A DNA stretch of 64,000 bases. It comes from Saezia sanguinis (GTDB taxonomy: Bacteria; Pseudomonadota; Gammaproteobacteria; Burkholderiales; Burkholderiaceae_C). The stretch lies in contig NZ_PQSP01000001.1 of assembly GCF_003991585.1 (NCBI RefSeq), forward strand, positions 682,001 to 746,000. The letters are read 5' to 3'. Positions 1-10,267 of the stretch are shown piece after piece (the stretch's first letter is position 1; every line of letters starts with the position of its first letter). The position numbers and the translations under genes were made by a program. The notes under the pieces are model-generated. The model saw only the letters and a list, made by a program, of their open reading frames with translations. It made no database searches and was not told the DNA's origin.

Positions 1-527
1 AAAATATGCAGGAGCAAATCCTGCAACTGGCGCAGAAATCGCTTGATCAGTTGATGCATGCGCGCGAACGCGAAGGCAAAAAACTCGGACAAAGCCTCAG
101 TGAGCGTGTGGTCAAACTGCGCGCCCTGGCCGCACAGGCAGGGCCGCTGATTCCACAACTGGTGGAACAGCAGCGCCAGCGTTTTCTGGAACGCTGGCAG
201 CAGATCATGCAGCAGGCCGACCCGCAGTCTAAAACACTCTCTGCCGACAGCGTGCAGGAGCGCGCCTTGACTGAGGCCACCGCATTCGCGCTGCGCATTG
301 ACGTAGCCGAAGAGCTGACCCGGCTGGCCAGCCATCTGGATGAAATTGACCGACTGCTGGCCAAGGGCGGAGAAATCGGCAAACGGCTGGATTTTCTCAT
401 TCAGGAGCTGCACCGCGAGGCCAACACCCTGGGTTCCAAATCAGCCACGATTGAACTGACGCAGATTTCAGTTGAAATGAAAGTGCTGATCGAGCAGATG
501 CGCGAACAGGTACAAAATATCGAATAA
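1..527 (+). CDS. yicC: YicC-family endoribonuclease, C-terminal part (5' end outside window)
   Basis: The reading frame is open from the left edge of the window, so this is the last ~174 residues of a gene that starts upstream; the family is usually about 290 residues. The visible part matches the conserved C-terminal DUF1732 region: an Arg/Glu-rich helical stretch and the end of the protein with the pattern GKRLDFLIQELHREANTLGSKS. YicC proteins are stress-linked single-strand RNA endonucleases and usually sit beside gmk in proteobacteria. The first ATG at 6 is internal and is not the start. The gene converges on the Pnkp gene with 89 bases between them, in which I see no clear terminator. 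Confidence 0.85.
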   Translation, partial: NMQEQILQLAQKSLDQLMHAREREGKKLGQSLSERVVKLRALAAQAGPLIPQLVEQQRQRFLERWQQIMQQADPQSKTLSADSVQERALTEATAFALRIDVAEELTRLASHLDEIDRLLAKGGEIGKRLDFLIQELHREANTLGSKSATIELTQISVEMKVLIEQMREQVQNIE

Positions 528-616
528 ACCTGGTTTCATCCTGTTTTGCCGATCTGCGGCATTTATACAACATTCAGTCTGCATAGCCGAGCCTTCACCC
601 CGCTGTCACCATGCGT

Positions 617-3169
617 TTACAGACGGGGATCGACCGGCTCGCTCTCCAGCGCCAGTACACCGAATACGCATTCATGCACCCGGTAATGGGGTTCATTGGA
701 AACAAAGCGGTGCAATGCCTCGTAGCCCAATGCAAACTCACGCAGTGCCAAAGCACGCTTGAGCCCCAGTCCGCGCTTACGCAAGCGTTCCAAATTTTCC
801 GGCTCTGAATAAGTCGGGCCATAAATAATGCGCAGGTATTCGCGCCCGCGACATTTGATGGCAGGCTGCATCAGGCCTTTTTCACCTTTGACGATGCCTG
901 CCACCGGCTTGATGACCATGCCTTCCCCCCGGCCCTCCCCGGTGAGTGCTTCCCACCAGGAGGTTGCCTCCTGCTCGCTTGCAGGGTCTGAAAGGTCGAC
1001 AAAACGCCGGCCGGTCGGTTTGAAAAGCTGCAAATCCGCTGCACAAAGCTGATCGAGCATGTCCAGATGCCAGCGATGGTCAGCATCCATTCCCACCCTG
1101 CCCTCATAAGCCAGAATCTGAAACGGCGCCAGGCGCAGGTCATCCACACTGTTCACCTCCCAGCAGTAATTTCGATATTCATCGATATAACGCTGAATCA
1201 TATCCTTGCGTTGCAAAACTTCCTGCGGCAAAGCGCCCATTTGCACGCCACGCCCGGCGGCCATTTCCATCCATTGAGATACCGCCCCCAGATTCGCCAA
1301 TGCCGATGCCCCTGTAGGCGCATATTGCTGCCGCAGCAGCTCCCCCGACTTGGCCGACCAGGGCAAAATCTCCATATCCAGAACAATCCAGTCGGTTTGC
1401 AGACTCTGCCACAGCCCGCTGGCCTGCATCGCGTTATCCGCTTTCTCCAAAACTTGCCGAGTCAGATCAGCGTCATTGAAAAAAGCCCGGCCAGTACGTG
1501 TATAAACAGCTCCACGGCCACCTGCCTCTATCCCAAACCGCCTGCGCACAGCCTCGTCGTCGCGGCACAAAACCATCACCGCACGTGAACCCATGTGTTT
1601 TTCCTCACACACCAGCTCCGTCACACCCGCATGGCGGTAGTAATTAAAAGCCTCGGTCGGGTATTCCAGATAATGCGCCAGCGCCGAGGTAGCCGGAGGC
1701 GACATGGTCGGCGGCAGATAAACCAGCCAGCGCGGGTCCATGGCAAAACGACTCATGACCTCCAGTGCCGCACGCGCCTGCGCCTCACGGATAGTGATGC
1801 TGTTACCCAGGCGTGGCTGAATATGCCGCTTACCCAGTACATCATCAATATCCAGCACATAGCTCCCGCGCAGCGTATCGGCCTGCGTCTGGGGTTCTTC
1901 CAGCGGGCGCACCGGCTCATAATACACCTGCAACGCGGGCACGCTGACAATTTCACGCTCGGGATAGCGCAGCGCCGTCAAATGACCGCCAAATACACAA
2001 CCGGTATCGACACAAAGGGTACGATTGATCCATTCGGCACGCGGAGAAGGCGTATGCCCGTAAACCACCATTGCATCCCCACGGTAGTCATTGGCCCAGT
2101 CATAACGCACCGGCAGCCCGTATTCGTCATCCTCGCCGGTGGTCTCGCCATACAAGGCAAAGGAGCGGACTTCACCTGATGCACGTCCCTGCATTTCTGC
2201 CTTCATCCCGGCGTGCGCCACCACCAGCCGCCCATCATCCAGCACATAGTGACTGACCAGGCTTTCCAGAAAATCGGCAACTTCCGTATGAAATTCTGCT
2301 GGGTATGCCGCCAGTTGCTGCATCGTTTCTTCCAGGCCATGCGTGAGCTTTACCTGTTTGCCCCACAGTTTGCGCATCAGCTTGACATCATGGTTGCCCG
2401 GCACACACAGCGCTGTTCCATTGCGTACCATGTGCATCACAAGCTTAAGCACGGCCGGTGAATCAGGGCCACGATCCACCAGATCCCCTACAAACACCAC
2501 CTTGCGCCCCGCCGGTGGCTGCACCTGCAAAAAGTCTGCATCGCCTGTCACCTGATAACCCAGCTTTCCCAGCAGTGCAAGCAGTTCAGCATAGCAGCCA
2601 TGCACATCACCAATGATGTCAAACGGCCCATGTTCTTCACGCTTGTCATTCCACAGCTTTTGCCGCTCAATGACCGCTGCGTTGACTTCCTCCTCGGTTT
2701 TCAGATGGGCAATATGCCGGAAACCCTCACGCACCAGCCCGCGCATCGAACGGTGCAGGCTTTTCATATGCTGGCGAATGACATGCGGCCCGAAAGCGCG
2801 GTCCGGGCGGCTGGCGTTGCGCTCATGGCAAAGCTGCTCCGGCAGGTCAAATACAATGGCCGAAGGCCGTACATGATACTGCCGCGCCAGCGCAACCAGT
2901 TGCCTGCGATCCTCCGGGCGCACATTGGTCGCATCCACCACCACCAATTTGCCTGCGGCAAGCCGCTTGGCAGCAATGTAGTACAGCACATCAAAAGCGT
3001 CTTTACTGCAGTGCTGGTTGTTTTCATCGTCACTGACCAGTCCCCGGCAATAATCAGAAGAAATCACTTCGGTGGGCAGAAAATGCTGGCGGGCAAAAGT
3101 GGATTTACCCGACCCCGACGGGCCGATCAGCGCCAACAGTGTCAATTCCGGTATCTGTATTGTTTTCAT
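617..3169 (-). CDS. pnkp: Bacterial polynucleotide kinase-phosphatase-ligase (Pnkp)
   Basis: 850 residues, the full three-domain length of bacterial Pnkp. The N-terminal kinase has a P-loop GPSGSGKS (16-23). The central metallophosphatase has GDVHG (187-191), GDLVDRG (228-234), GNHD (258-261) and a VVAHAG motif (316-321). The C-terminal adenylyltransferase (ligase-like) domain has nucleotidyl-lysine motif EEKHMG with the lysine near 524. In the known family the enzyme heals and, with Hen1, seals RNA cut by ribotoxins such as anticodon nucleases: 5' phosphorylation, 2',3'-phosphate removal and end joining. The ATG overlaps the hen1 stop as ATGA, so the two genes are translationally coupled. 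All key motifs look intact. Confidence 0.95.
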   Translation of the reverse strand: MKTIQIPELTLLALIGPSGSGKSTFARQHFLPTEVISSDYCRGLVSDDENNQHCSKDAFDVLYYIAAKRLAAGKLVVVDATNVRPEDRRQLVALARQYHVRPSAIVFDLPEQLCHERNASRPDRAFGPHVIRQHMKSLHRSMRGLVREGFRHIAHLKTEEEVNAAVIERQKLWNDKREEHGPFDIIGDVHGCYAELLALLGKLGYQVTGDADFLQVQPPAGRKVVFVGDLVDRGPDSPAVLKLVMHMVRNGTALCVPGNHDVKLMRKLWGKQVKLTHGLEETMQQLAAYPAEFHTEVADFLESLVSHYVLDDGRLVVAHAGMKAEMQGRASGEVRSFALYGETTGEDDEYGLPVRYDWANDYRGDAMVVYGHTPSPRAEWINRTLCVDTGCVFGGHLTALRYPEREIVSVPALQVYYEPVRPLEEPQTQADTLRGSYVLDIDDVLGKRHIQPRLGNSITIREAQARAALEVMSRFAMDPRWLVYLPPTMSPPATSALAHYLEYPTEAFNYYRHAGVTELVCEEKHMGSRAVMVLCRDDEAVRRRFGIEAGGRGAVYTRTGRAFFNDADLTRQVLEKADNAMQASGLWQSLQTDWIVLDMEILPWSAKSGELLRQQYAPTGASALANLGAVSQWMEMAAGRGVQMGALPQEVLQRKDMIQRYIDEYRNYCWEVNSVDDLRLAPFQILAYEGRVGMDADHRWHLDMLDQLCAADLQLFKPTGRRFVDLSDPASEQEATSWWEALTGEGRGEGMVIKPVAGIVKGEKGLMQPAIKCRGREYLRIIYGPTYSEPENLERLRKRGLGLKRALALREFALGYEALHRFVSNEPHYRVHECVFGVLALESEPVDPRL

Positions 3170-4644
3170 CGGCGGAATACCCCCATCTGTGTAGGAGCCC
3201 CTACTTCAGGGTCAAACTGCCCGATCGGCACAAACTCCACACGGTAACCATAACGTTCACACACACCATTGGCCCAGCGCTCAAACTCTGAGCGTGTCCA
3301 TTCAAAACGGTGGTCCTTATGCCTTAACACATCATCGGCAAGCCCCTCAAAACGCGCGTTGTACTCCACATTGGGCGTGGTCACAATCACCATCGGCGGC
3401 TGCGCATACTCAAACAAAGCCCGTTCAAACGCCGGTATGCGTTCAGCATCCATGTGCTCAATCACCTCAATCGCACATGCGGCATCAAAACCCTGCAACC
3501 GCGCATCGCGGTAAGTCAGGCTGCCCTGCGCCAGTTCAATGCGCTTGCGCTTCATGGGCGGCAGGCGGTCGAGCTTGAGCCTGCTGAATGCACGCTCCAG
3601 AACTATGTTTGACACATCAATCCCCAGCAGTTTTTCAAACTGGCGTTTTCCTAGCAAATGGCGCAGCAGGCGCCCTTCGCCACAACCCAGGTCAACCACC
3701 GAATGCACATTGGCTGCCACCAGCGTATCCACCACGGTGTTCATGCGCTGTGCATTCAGGCTCAATGGTTTTTCCAGCGCCTGTTCTCCGTTCACTGTTG
3801 CAGCATCATTCTGCGGCACCGCCTCCTGCCCTTCAGTTTCCTGTCCCTCTGCGGTCACATCAACATCGTCTGCCTCTTCTTCAAGGGCCTGCTCATCAGC
3901 CAGCAAAACATCCGGCGAATCCTCCAGCAGCTTTTCCAGCGCCATATGCACCAGTGAACGCTGGCGCTTGAGATAGCGGTTCATGATCCACTCGCGCTGC
4001 GGATGCTCCAGTAGCCAGTCCCTGCCCTTTTCGATCAGCTTTTGCACCTCATCTTCGCCAATGTAATAGTGTTTGCTGCCATCAATTGCCGGCAGCAGCA
4101 CATACAGGTGCATCAGCAGATCTGACAGTCTGATCGTTGCCGACAGCTTCAAGTCAAAATAGCCGCTTTCGCCCCATTGCGGAAATTGAACATCCAGAAC
4201 AATCGGCGTCACATCAACCTGATATCCCAGCGGCTCAAAACACTCCCTGAGCTTTTCTTCACCCGCCTGGCAACGAATCACCGGCAGATGCGCCTGCAAT
4301 GGTATTGCTGTCAACGCAAGCTCGGGCCGTTCACGACTGCGCCCCGACAGGGCACTGGAAAATACCCGAGCCATGGCAACCGACAGAAAAGACGATGCTG
4401 TATATGGCCGGTCATTGACATACTGTGCCAGCACGCCGTCACCTTCACCACGTCCGCGCACCAGCCCGACCGGATCAATATCGGCATACAGGACAACCGA
4501 GCAGCATTCATCATTCGCCTGCGGATAAAACACATGTGCTTTTCCAAAGGGAATGGTAAAGGTTTGCAAACGCTCGGGATTCTTCCCAAGCAGATAACCC
4601 ATGTCCGTTGCCGGCCTGTGTGTGGTTGTAATATTCAAAAGCAT
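3166..4644 (-). CDS. hen1: 3'-terminal RNA ribose 2'-O-methyltransferase Hen1
   Basis: 492 residues. The N-terminal half (about 1-240) is the bacterial Hen1-specific domain that binds and activates Pnkp. An acidic Glu/Asp-rich linker (about 245-290) follows, then a Rossmann methyltransferase with the SAM motif DLGCGEG (318-324). The metal-binding residues typical of Hen1 are present: ExxEH as E393/E396/H397, plus H445. The enzyme methylates the terminal 2'-OH at the break before sealing, so the repaired RNA resists being cut again at that site. It is the first gene of a two-gene operon with pnkp. The start ATG is preceded by an AAGAGG ribosome site. The 437 bases upstream hold no other gene. 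Confidence 0.95.
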   Translation of the reverse strand: MLLNITTTHRPATDMGYLLGKNPERLQTFTIPFGKAHVFYPQANDECCSVVLYADIDPVGLVRGRGEGDGVLAQYVNDRPYTASSFLSVAMARVFSSALSGRSRERPELALTAIPLQAHLPVIRCQAGEEKLRECFEPLGYQVDVTPIVLDVQFPQWGESGYFDLKLSATIRLSDLLMHLYVLLPAIDGSKHYYIGEDEVQKLIEKGRDWLLEHPQREWIMNRYLKRQRSLVHMALEKLLEDSPDVLLADEQALEEEADDVDVTAEGQETEGQEAVPQNDAATVNGEQALEKPLSLNAQRMNTVVDTLVAANVHSVVDLGCGEGRLLRHLLGKRQFEKLLGIDVSNIVLERAFSRLKLDRLPPMKRKRIELAQGSLTYRDARLQGFDAACAIEVIEHMDAERIPAFERALFEYAQPPMVIVTTPNVEYNARFEGLADDVLRHKDHRFEWTRSEFERWANGVCERYGYRVEFVPIGQFDPEVGAPTQMGVFRR

Positions 4645-5032
4645 TTTTGCCTCTTCTTTACTTCTTTATTTTGCTATCTTTGATCACTACCGCTGATTTT
4701 GCATGACAATTGCGCAAATGAACCGGCTGCCAACACAGGGCAATCAGGTATACACCTGCTACGCGTGCATGATGCATGGCAATGCTTCAACACATACGGT
4801 TCAAGCAGAATAACGAAGTGATCGGTTTGGCCAACGGATGGCAAGGCATGCAAGGGGATATGCATCTAAGCCGTGATGGTATAGAACCCCATGCCAAAAT
4901 GTAACACCCATACATAAACAGCATCATCGCTGTTTACAAGGTGACTGTATTGTATATGCATGCACACAGGCGGCACAAGAACAGCACATGCATGTGTGAC
5001 AAAAAGGCACACAAATAAGACCACATGAAAAA
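4645..5032. other. Intergenic region upstream of hen1
   Basis: No credible gene on either strand. It carries the hen1 5' leader and presumably its promoter. I looked for a sigma54 (GG-N10-GC) element, as in many RtcB RNA-repair operons, and found none with correct spacing. It contains short CATGCATG-type palindromes near 4986-4996 with no assigned role. The acs terminator bounds it on the right. Confidence 0.5.
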
Positions 5033-5060
5033 ATATGGCCTGCATCACAGCAGGCCATAT
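5028..5060 (-). terminator. Rho-independent terminator of acs
   Basis: A perfect 11-bp stem (5033-5043 with 5050-5060), a 6-base loop, and on the minus strand a run of six T immediately after the stem. It starts about 20 bases past the acs stop. Confidence 0.9.
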
Positions 5061-5081
5061 CAGCAGATTTATAACTAAATA

Positions 5082-7070
5082 TCAGTTATTGCGTGAAAGC
5101 TGTTCCAGAATGCCGGGGTTTTCCAGCGTGCTGGTATCCTGCGCCAGTGTTTCACCACGGGCAAGGCCACGCAGCAAACGGCGCATGATTTTGCCGCTGC
5201 GCGTCTTGGGCAGGTTTTCACCAAAGCGGATATCCTTGGGCTTGGCAATCGGCCCAATTTCCTTGCCTACCCAGTTACGCAGTTCCTGTGCCAGTTTCTG
5301 CGCAGCATCGCCTGTGGGAATCTCTCCCTTGAGCACCACAAATGCCACGATGGCTTCACCGGTGACATCATCAGGACGACCGACCACAGCGGCTTCAGCC
5401 ACAATGTCGGAACGTGCAACCAGTGCCGATTCAATCTCCATGGTACCCAGACGATGGCCACTCACATTGAGCACATCATCAATACGGCCGGTAATGCGGA
5501 AGTAGCCATTGTCTTTATTGCGCACAGCACCATCACCTGCCAGGTAGATCTTGCCACCCAGCTCTGACGGGAAGTAGGAACGCTTGAACCGTTCCGGGTC
5601 ACCCCAGATGGTGCGGATCATGCTTGGCCATGGACGGCGAATCACCAGCAGCCCGCCTTCGCCATTGGGCATTTCATCTCCGATCTCATCGACAATGACC
5701 GCGTCAATACCCGGCAGCGGCAAGGTGCACGAGCCCGGCACCAAAGGCGTCACACCCGGCAGCGGCGTAATCAGATGCCCGCCACTTTCGGTTTGCCAGA
5801 AAGTATCCATGATCGGACAACGTTTGCCGCCAACCTGCTCATAGAACCACATCCAGGCTTCCGGATTGATCGGCTCACCCACACTGCCCAAAATACGCAG
5901 CGAACTCATATCAAAGTTTTTCGGATGCAGTTTTTGATCGGCATCAGAAGATTTGATCAATGAACGGATCGCCGTTGGCGCTGTATAGAAAATAGAAACC
6001 TTGTGGCGCTCAATCATCTGCCAGAAACGGCTCGCGTCCGGATAGGTTGGAATGCCTTCAAACACCACCTGCGTCGCACCCGCACAAAGCGGCCCATAGT
6101 TCACGTAGCTGTGTCCGGTAATCCAGCCGATATCGGCAGTACACCAGTAAACGTCTTCATCTTTAAGATCAAATGTCCACAGCATGGTGACCTTGGCCCA
6201 CAGCAGATAACCCGCCGTAGAATGCTGCACGCCTTTAGGCTTGCCGGTAGACCCCGATGTATACAGCACAAACAACGGATGCTCGGCTTCCACAGGAACC
6301 GGTTTACTTTCTTTGGCGTGGCCTTTCAGGAAGTCATGCAGCCAGACATCACGGCCCTCTTTCATTACCGTTTTGTCATCTGTTCGCTGGTGCACAATCA
6401 CCTGTTTGACACTGTCACACCCGCCCATATCCAGCGCATCATCCACAATGGATTTCAGCGGCAGTGATTTGCCGCCACGGCGCTGGAAGTTGGTGGTCAT
6501 AACCGCCACCGCACCGGCATCCTGAATACGCTCATGCAGACTGCGTGCAGAAAAACCGCCAAACACGACCGAGTGCGTTGCCCCGATGCGGGCACAGGCC
6601 TGCATGGCCACAATACCTTCCACCGTCATCGGCATGTAGATAATGACCCGGTCACCCTTTTGAATGCCGCTGACCGACAGAGCATTGGCCAGTTGGCAAA
6701 CTTTTTCGTACAGGTCTCGATAGGTCAGTTTGGTAACTTCGCCATCATCATTTTCAAAAATAATTGCAACTTTTTTTTCAGTGGGCGTCCCCAGATGGCG
6801 GTCCAGGCAGTTGGCCGATGCATTCAGCATGCCATCATCGAACCATTTATAAAACGGAGCCTGACTTTCATCCAGAACCCTGGTGAAAGGTTTGTCCCAG
6901 TTCAAATGCTCTTTGGCCAGTTTAGCCCAGAATTCATCCGGATTCTCATTGGCTTGTTTACAAAGTTCCTGATAGGCAGGCATGCCGCTGATGCGCGCCT
7001 GAGCTACAACCTCTTTTGATGGATTAAAAATGCGATCTTCTACCAATGTAGACTCGATGCTGTTATTCAT
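5082..7070 (-). CDS. acs: Acetyl-CoA synthetase
   Basis: AMP-forming acetate-CoA ligase, 662 residues, the usual length. It activates acetate through acetyl-AMP to acetyl-CoA. Visible motifs are the nucleotide loop [11 protein letters not shown], the DxxWxTGHSY region, TFWQTESGG, and the C-terminal TRSGKIMRR, whose lysine is the known reversible acetylation site of the family. The start chosen is the ATG at 7070. An in-frame TTG seven codons upstream would include the ribosome site AAGGAGA within the coding region, so it is rejected. It is a single gene with its own terminator, and the 574-base upstream gap presumably carries its promoter. Confidence 0.96.
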   Translation of the reverse strand: MNNSIESTLVEDRIFNPSKEVVAQARISGMPAYQELCKQANENPDEFWAKLAKEHLNWDKPFTRVLDESQAPFYKWFDDGMLNASANCLDRHLGTPTEKKVAIIFENDDGEVTKLTYRDLYEKVCQLANALSVSGIQKGDRVIIYMPMTVEGIVAMQACARIGATHSVVFGGFSARSLHERIQDAGAVAVMTTNFQRRGGKSLPLKSIVDDALDMGGCDSVKQVIVHQRTDDKTVMKEGRDVWLHDFLKGHAKESKPVPVEAEHPLFVLYTSGSTGKPKGVQHSTAGYLLWAKVTMLWTFDLKDEDVYWCTADIGWITGHSYVNYGPLCAGATQVVFEGIPTYPDASRFWQMIERHKVSIFYTAPTAIRSLIKSSDADQKLHPKNFDMSSLRILGSVGEPINPEAWMWFYEQVGGKRCPIMDTFWQTESGGHLITPLPGVTPLVPGSCTLPLPGIDAVIVDEIGDEMPNGEGGLLVIRRPWPSMIRTIWGDPERFKRSYFPSELGGKIYLAGDGAVRNKDNGYFRITGRIDDVLNVSGHRLGTMEIESALVARSDIVAEAAVVGRPDDVTGEAIVAFVVLKGEIPTGDAAQKLAQELRNWVGKEIGPIAKPKDIRFGENLPKTRSGKIMRRLLRGLARGETLAQDTSTLENPGILEQLSRNN

Positions 7071-7644
7071 ATCGTTCTGTCTCCTTATCAATGAGAAATA
7101 TCCGGTGCCTTTTTTATTCAGAGGATAACATATCGATTGTATACTCTCCTACACACGGTTTCATCGCTGAAAACTGAGGATATTCCCTAATAAGTTGATT
7201 CCTGTCAAAACCTCTGCCCTGATCAATCAGCCGGTCGTAAAAGCTTGCATCACCAGTACCCTGGCTGTTTTATGCACCACACAAACCGATAGAATTCAAA
7301 GCGGTATCGCATCAGGACATCATCTTGAACGCGTTTCAAAATGCTTTTATCACAAAAGCTTATTAGGGTTTGCCTTATATGCCTCGATATCTGCATTCGA
7401 TGATTAGGCCGCGTTTATTTTTGCCGCAGCTTCATGATCGATTGAATATGCTGCGAAGGCATGCATTTTCCGATAATGTTATGATTAAAAGGCAGGCATA
7501 CATTGCTACGCCACAAAACCCTGTCTGCACAGACTTTTGTAAAGCCGGTAATTTTCTGCCGGTATTCAAGCATTGCCACTGCACCAGCACTTCATCGGCA
7601 ATACATCCGCCACGATTTTTTTGATAGGGATCACATCATCACCC
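7071..7644. other. Divergent intergenic region between acs and the MscS-type gene
   Basis: 574 bases without a gene I can support. The two short open frames on the plus strand lack ribosome sites, and their composition is not protein-like. The region should contain the promoters of acs (minus) and of the channel gene (plus). I could not place convincing -35/-10 pairs. Confidence 0.5.
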
Positions 7645-8916
7645 ATGCTTGATCAATTACGTACTTTATTCTCTACGGAAAACACACTGCCTGTCATCAT
7701 CCTCAACGTCGGCGTTCTGTTTATCGTTGCACTGCTGGCCTACTATGTCTTCCGCCAGATACTGGGTTACGCTGCAAAGCGCCTGACCCGCAGCACAACC
7801 GCTTTCATCAGTACGCTGGCAGATCCGGAAGTCATCAAAAAAATCGCAAAAATCCTGCCCTGGATCATCATTCAGGTCGGCATTACCCTGATTCCCAACC
7901 TGGCAGAATCGTTTGTTCAGATCGTACGCAACATTGCCACGGCCATGACGCTGTTATATGGCATGCTGACCATTTCCGTCTATCTGGAAGCCATCACGAC
8001 TTACTTCACTCATAAAGAAGACATGCGCCTGCGCTCTATCAAGAGCTATGTGCAATTGGCCCAGTTGGCTATATTCATACTGGGTGCCATCTGCATCATT
8101 GCGGTACTGATTAACCGCTCGCCGGTGATCCTGCTCTCCGGTTTGGGCGCCATGTCTGCCATCACCATGCTGGTGTTCAAAGACACCATTCTTTCTTTTG
8201 TTGCCGGCGTACAGTTATCCTCCAACGACACATTGCGGGTAGGCGACTGGATTGAAATGCCGCAGGTAGGCGCAGATGGTGATGTGATCGACATTGCGCT
8301 GCAAGTCGTTAAGGTGCAGAACTGGGATAAAACAGTCACCTCCATTCCGACCTGGCGCTTTATGCAGGAAAGTTTCAAAAACTGGCGTGGTATGCAGGAG
8401 TCAGGCGGACGGCGTATCAAGCGCTCGTTATATATTGACATCAGCAGCGTCGGTTTTGTCGCGCCAACGCAGTTCGATCACCTGTGCCACCTGCGTGTTC
8501 TGAAAGGTTACCTGGCCGATAAACAGGTCGAAATTGATACCTACAACTCCAACCTGGGGGAAGATGCCCAGATGCAGGCAAACCGCCGCCGCCTGACCAA
8601 CCTGGGCACCTTCCGTGCCTACGCGCTGGCCTATCTGAAATCACACCCACGCATCAATCAGACCATGACCTGCATGGTGCGGCAACTGGCGCCGCAGGCC
8701 GAAGGTATTCCAATGGAGATCTATTGTTTTACCAATACCACTGCCTGGGCCGAATATGAAGGCATACAGGGCGATATTTTTGATCACCTGTTTTCCGTAT
8801 TGTCCGAGTTTGGCCTGCGAGCCTACCAACAGCCATCGGGGCATGACCTGTCGCTGCTGGCTGGCACGATGTCGCCCGCAGCGCATGAAACAACAGCCAC
8901 TGCAGGGCAGCCATAA
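7645..8916 (+). CDS. Mechanosensitive ion channel, MscS family (YbdG/miniconductance-like)
   Basis: 423 residues from the ATG at 7645. Several N-terminal membrane segments (about residues 20-45, 75-100, 105-125, 145-165 and 170-195) lead into the MscS pore helix and beta domain. The signature is GLGAMSAITMLVFKDTILSFVAGVQL followed by LRVGDWIEMP, with a large cytosolic C-terminal domain. The long soluble tail and the GDWIEMPQVGADGDVIDIALQVVKVQNWDKT stretch resemble E. coli YbdG. It is expected in the inner membrane as an osmotic safety valve. A TTG codon 24 codons upstream also opens the frame, but it has no ribosome site and adds non-hydrophobic residues. Confidence 0.88.
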   Translation: MLDQLRTLFSTENTLPVIILNVGVLFIVALLAYYVFRQILGYAAKRLTRSTTAFISTLADPEVIKKIAKILPWIIIQVGITLIPNLAESFVQIVRNIATAMTLLYGMLTISVYLEAITTYFTHKEDMRLRSIKSYVQLAQLAIFILGAICIIAVLINRSPVILLSGLGAMSAITMLVFKDTILSFVAGVQLSSNDTLRVGDWIEMPQVGADGDVIDIALQVVKVQNWDKTVTSIPTWRFMQESFKNWRGMQESGGRRIKRSLYIDISSVGFVAPTQFDHLCHLRVLKGYLADKQVEIDTYNSNLGEDAQMQANRRRLTNLGTFRAYALAYLKSHPRINQTMTCMVRQLAPQAEGIPMEIYCFTNTTAWAEYEGIQGDIFDHLFSVLSEFGLRAYQQPSGHDLSLLAGTMSPAAHETTATAGQP

Positions 8917-9061
8917 AACACACAGGCGGCTACCGTCCGCAGCCACTATGCAGGCCATACGGTGCAGCCGCTTTACACCCTGACCAAACCGCTATTGCCA
9001 ACTTGCGCTATGATTTCCCCCATCATCATATGCTGCAGGCATAGAAGCAAGGAGTTTTAAG

Positions 9062-9658
9062 ATGCGCCGCCATATTTCCATTGTATTGGCCTTATTTGTG
9101 CTGTGGACCGGCACTGCGTTGGCACAGACAACACCTGCCACAGCAGGCACAGAAGCGCCATCTGAACCCGAAAACTCTCTGCAACAACAGGCTGACGCGT
9201 TCATCAGGCTTTACAACCAATTGTGCGTCCAGCATATTGTGCAGCTTGATACACTGCGCCAGCAACTGCAAAACCAGCCGCCGCTGGAACCTTACAAAGC
9301 CGAGTATTTTCTGCAAGGCATACCAGGAAAAGCGTGGCCGATATCGGGCATGGGCGGCACCTACGTCATTGCCATACCCGACGAGGTTGACATTTGTTCT
9401 GTTTATGCGCTGCGCGCAGACACCACGCGGATAGAAGCCCAGTTTCAAGCCATTGCCACAGATGCGCCTGCGGACATGCAGTCATCTGTATACAAGGACG
9501 ACTACCGTATTGTAGAGAGCAATGTCATTCACCACCAAAGCTACACATGGACTTTGCCTGAGGCACCACGCCAGATCCTGCTGATCCTGTCCACATCAAG
9601 CAATCCGCCAGAAGCCGTACCGCAAAGCATGGCTTCAATCACCATTACCGGCAAATAA
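9062..9658 (+). CDS. Secreted protein of unknown function (possibly NMCC_0638-like)
   Basis: 198 residues with a clear Sec signal peptide (MRRHISIVLALFVLWTGTALA, cleavage after the ALA-Q site near residue 22), so it is probably periplasmic. A low-complexity Thr/Ala/Glu segment follows, then a folded region with one conserved-looking stretch (MGGTYVIAIPDEVDICSV) and two or three cysteines. Length, export and the central motif recall the NMCC_0638-type secreted family, but that is from memory and uncertain. A good AAGGAG ribosome site precedes the ATG. It ends three bases before ruvC and may be cotranscribed with it, although no functional link is known. Confidence 0.7.
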   Translation: MRRHISIVLALFVLWTGTALAQTTPATAGTEAPSEPENSLQQQADAFIRLYNQLCVQHIVQLDTLRQQLQNQPPLEPYKAEYFLQGIPGKAWPISGMGGTYVIAIPDEVDICSVYALRADTTRIEAQFQAIATDAPADMQSSVYKDDYRIVESNVIHHQSYTWTLPEAPRQILLILSTSSNPPEAVPQSMASITITGK

Positions 9659-9661
9659 GCC

Positions 9662-10216
9662 ATGAGCATTCGCATTCTGGGCATTGACCCCGGCCTGCAA
9701 CGCACAGGCTTTGGTGTGCTGGACGCACAGGGCAGCAAGCTGAGTTATGTTGCCAGCGGCACCGTCAGCACCACCCATGTGGAGCTAGGCAACCTGCCCG
9801 GGCGCATCAAAGTTCTGTACGAAGGAATTCAGGAAATTGTGCAGCGCTACCAGCCACAGGTCAGCGCCATTGAAATTGTATTTGTCAATGTCAACCCGCA
9901 ATCCACCCTGATGCTTGGGCAGGCCCGGGGTGCGCTGCTTTCCGCGCTGGTTGCGTGCAACCTGCCCGTTGCAGAATATACCGCCTTGCAGTTAAAAAAA
10001 GCCGTCGTCGGGCATGGCAAGGCACGCAAGGAACAGGTACAGGAAATGGTCATGCGTTTGCTGAATCTGCCTGGCCGACCTTCCAAAGACGCGGCAGATG
10101 CCCTGGCGCTTGCCATCTGCCATGCCCATGCCGGAGGCTCTATGAGCAAGCTGGCACAAACCGCCAAACTTAACCGCCGCACCTTCGCCCAATATGCCAA
10201 AGGGCGTACCTATTAA
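9662..10216 (+). CDS. ruvC: Crossover junction endodeoxyribonuclease RuvC
   Basis: 184 residues. RuvC resolves Holliday junctions in homologous recombination, working with RuvAB. The RNase H-fold catalytic acids are all present: D9 in GIDPG, E71 in AIEIVF, and D143 and D146 in [11 protein letters not shown]. The Arg/Lys-rich basic loop [10 protein letters not shown] is also present. ruvA and ruvB are not in the window, which is unusual because ruvCAB are often together. The gene starts directly after the upstream secreted-protein gene. A short hairpin (10201-10208 with 10220-10227) overlaps the stop but has no U-run. Confidence 0.96.
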   Translation: MSIRILGIDPGLQRTGFGVLDAQGSKLSYVASGTVSTTHVELGNLPGRIKVLYEGIQEIVQRYQPQVSAIEIVFVNVNPQSTLMLGQARGALLSALVACNLPVAEYTALQLKKAVVGHGKARKEQVQEMVMRLLNLPGRPSKDAADALALAICHAHAGGSMSKLAQTAKLNRRTFAQYAKGRTY

Positions 10217-10267
10217 AGATACGCCCTGTGATCCGATGCGTTATTTCAGAGAAAAGTCATGCACCTG

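Noticed and set aside
4645..4760. Possible sigma54 promoter for hen1-pnkp (TTGGCA...TTTGCG on the minus strand)
   Set aside because: The GG and GC elements are 14 bases apart, not 10, so it does not fit the sigma54 consensus.
4674..5048. Two minus-strand ORFs upstream of hen1
   Set aside because: Composition is not protein-like, there are no ribosome sites, and one overlaps the acs terminator hairpin.
7195..7624. Two plus-strand ORFs between acs and the MscS-type gene
   Set aside because: No ribosome sites and His/Cys/Arg-rich composition typical of non-coding translation.
10201..10227. Hairpin at the end of ruvC as a terminator
   Set aside because: The 8-bp stem is real but is not followed by a T-run on either strand, so I do not call it a terminator.
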